Below are positions 63,553-64,000 of a stretch of DNA of 64,000 nucleotides, piece after piece (position 1 is the stretch's first letter; each line of letters begins with the position of its first letter). A model generated the notes under the pieces. It made no database searches. It had not been told where the DNA came from and saw only the letters and a program-made list of their open reading frames with translations. This DNA is from a bacterium (GTDB taxonomy: Bacteria > Patescibacteriota > Gracilibacteria > JAHISY01): positions 104,724 to 168,723 of the forward strand of contig JAJYAT010000001.1 in the NCBI GenBank assembly GCA_021779375.1, given 5' to 3'. Made by a program: the position numbers and the translations under genes.

Positions 63553-64000
63553 AGCTTTTTTCGAAGCAAATCGCGCAACTTAATTTACACAATCGAGCGT
63601 ATCGCAATTTTGTTGAGCAACTGCTTGAGTTTTTGCTGCAAGCCGATTTAGGCAGCGGCGATTTGACGACGCAGTTATTGCAAAATCCGCAGCGCAAAAT
63701 CGAGGCGAAAGTAATCGCAAAATCAGCCGGCATTTTGGCTGGCGCAGAAGAAGTCGCGTTTTTCTGGCGCAAACATGGAGTGAAAATTTTGGCAGCGAAA
63801 AAAGACGGCGCGAAAATCAAAGTCGGTGAGACGGTTTTCGCGCTCAGCGGTCCGGCGGCGAAAATTCTCACGACGGAACGCGTCGGGCTGAACTTACTTT
63901 CACGAATGTCGGGCATCGCGACGGCGGCGGAGAAATTGGCGCACAAAATTGGTAGGCGTAAATTCGCCGCGACCCGCAAAACGCCGCTCGGACTTCTAGA
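63549..64000 (+). CDS. nadC: Nicotinate-nucleotide pyrophosphorylase (QPRTase), partial
   Basis: The first 150 residues are present; the window ends in the gene. LQADLGSGDLTTQLL, KSAGILAGAEEV, GLNLLSRMSGIAT and AATRKTPLGLL are the quinolinate phosphoribosyltransferase signature (NadC; ModD is a related alternative). It makes nicotinate mononucleotide from quinolinate and PRPP for NAD synthesis. Coupled to elp3 by a 4-bp overlap. Confidence 0.92.
   Translation, partial: MKLFSKQIAQLNLHNRAYRNFVEQLLEFLLQADLGSGDLTTQLLQNPQRKIEAKVIAKSAGILAGAEEVAFFWRKHGVKILAAKKDGAKIKVGETVFALSGPAAKILTTERVGLNLLSRMSGIATAAEKLAHKIGRRKFAATRKTPLGLL

Overview
The window looks like part of a Patescibacteria (Candidate Phyla Radiation) chromosome, with Peregrinibacteria-like lineages as my best guess. 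The reasons are tight packing, five surface proteins with S-layer homology (SLH) domains, many small lipoproteins, families typical of these bacteria (RNHCP, DUF2127, LOG, M50, SLH-CAP), and an archaeal or eukaryotic flavour in several enzymes (Elp3, a Trm9-like methyltransferase, type II dehydroquinate synthase). TGA is an ordinary stop (proS, elp3), so the recoded-UGA lineages are excluded. The placement is inference; no rRNA is present.

Layout. 0-8.4 kb: pyrG 5' end, a membrane glycosyltransferase, a low-complexity two-gene unit, a short prolyl-tRNA synthetase, a lipoprotein, a polyprenol kinase/RNHCP/PAP2 run, an epimerase and an HD hydrolase. 8.4-20 kb: tRNA-Lys and a surface region with three SLH proteins, including a 1507-residue S-layer candidate, separated by dense repeat clusters around a GIY-YIG gene. 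20-30 kb: tgt and queH, then NlpC/P60, MurD, a LysW-like carrier, a threonine-synthase-like enzyme and an ATP-grasp ligase, then DHQ synthase II, an MBL-fold protein and tRNA-Arg. 30-36 kb: membrane proteins, a flavoprotein/DUF2769/cupredoxin unit, tRNA-Ser, rpmB, an M50 protease and a structured RNA. 36-46 kb: carB, a VirB6/TrbL-like membrane operon, an HTH protein and a 7TM protein. 46-58 kb: ilvE, threonine synthase fused to a LeuA regulatory domain, a DivIC-like protein, a four-helix-bundle gene between inverted repeats, dnaN, dapA, an SLH protease, a LOG protein and ppsA. 58-64 kb: an SLH-CAP protein, the divergent trm9-like/elp3 pair and nadC (cut by the window end).

How it works together. 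The cell keeps peptidoglycan genes (murD, dapA, NlpC/P60, DivIC), an S-layer-type envelope, some amino-acid and pyrimidine synthesis (carB, pyrG, ilvE, thrC, DHQ synthase) and tRNA wobble modification (tgt, queH, elp3, Trm9-like).

Two global signals stand out. First, many genes have a TANAAT -10 box ending 6-8 nt before the start codon, so their mRNAs should be leaderless; others have leaders of about 15 nt without a Shine-Dalgarno. Second, several palindromic or short-word repeat families occur between genes and also inside reading frames without breaking them. The strongest is an AGTNGACAA swarm at 22.1-25.4 kb covering the MurD/LysW/ATP-grasp region.
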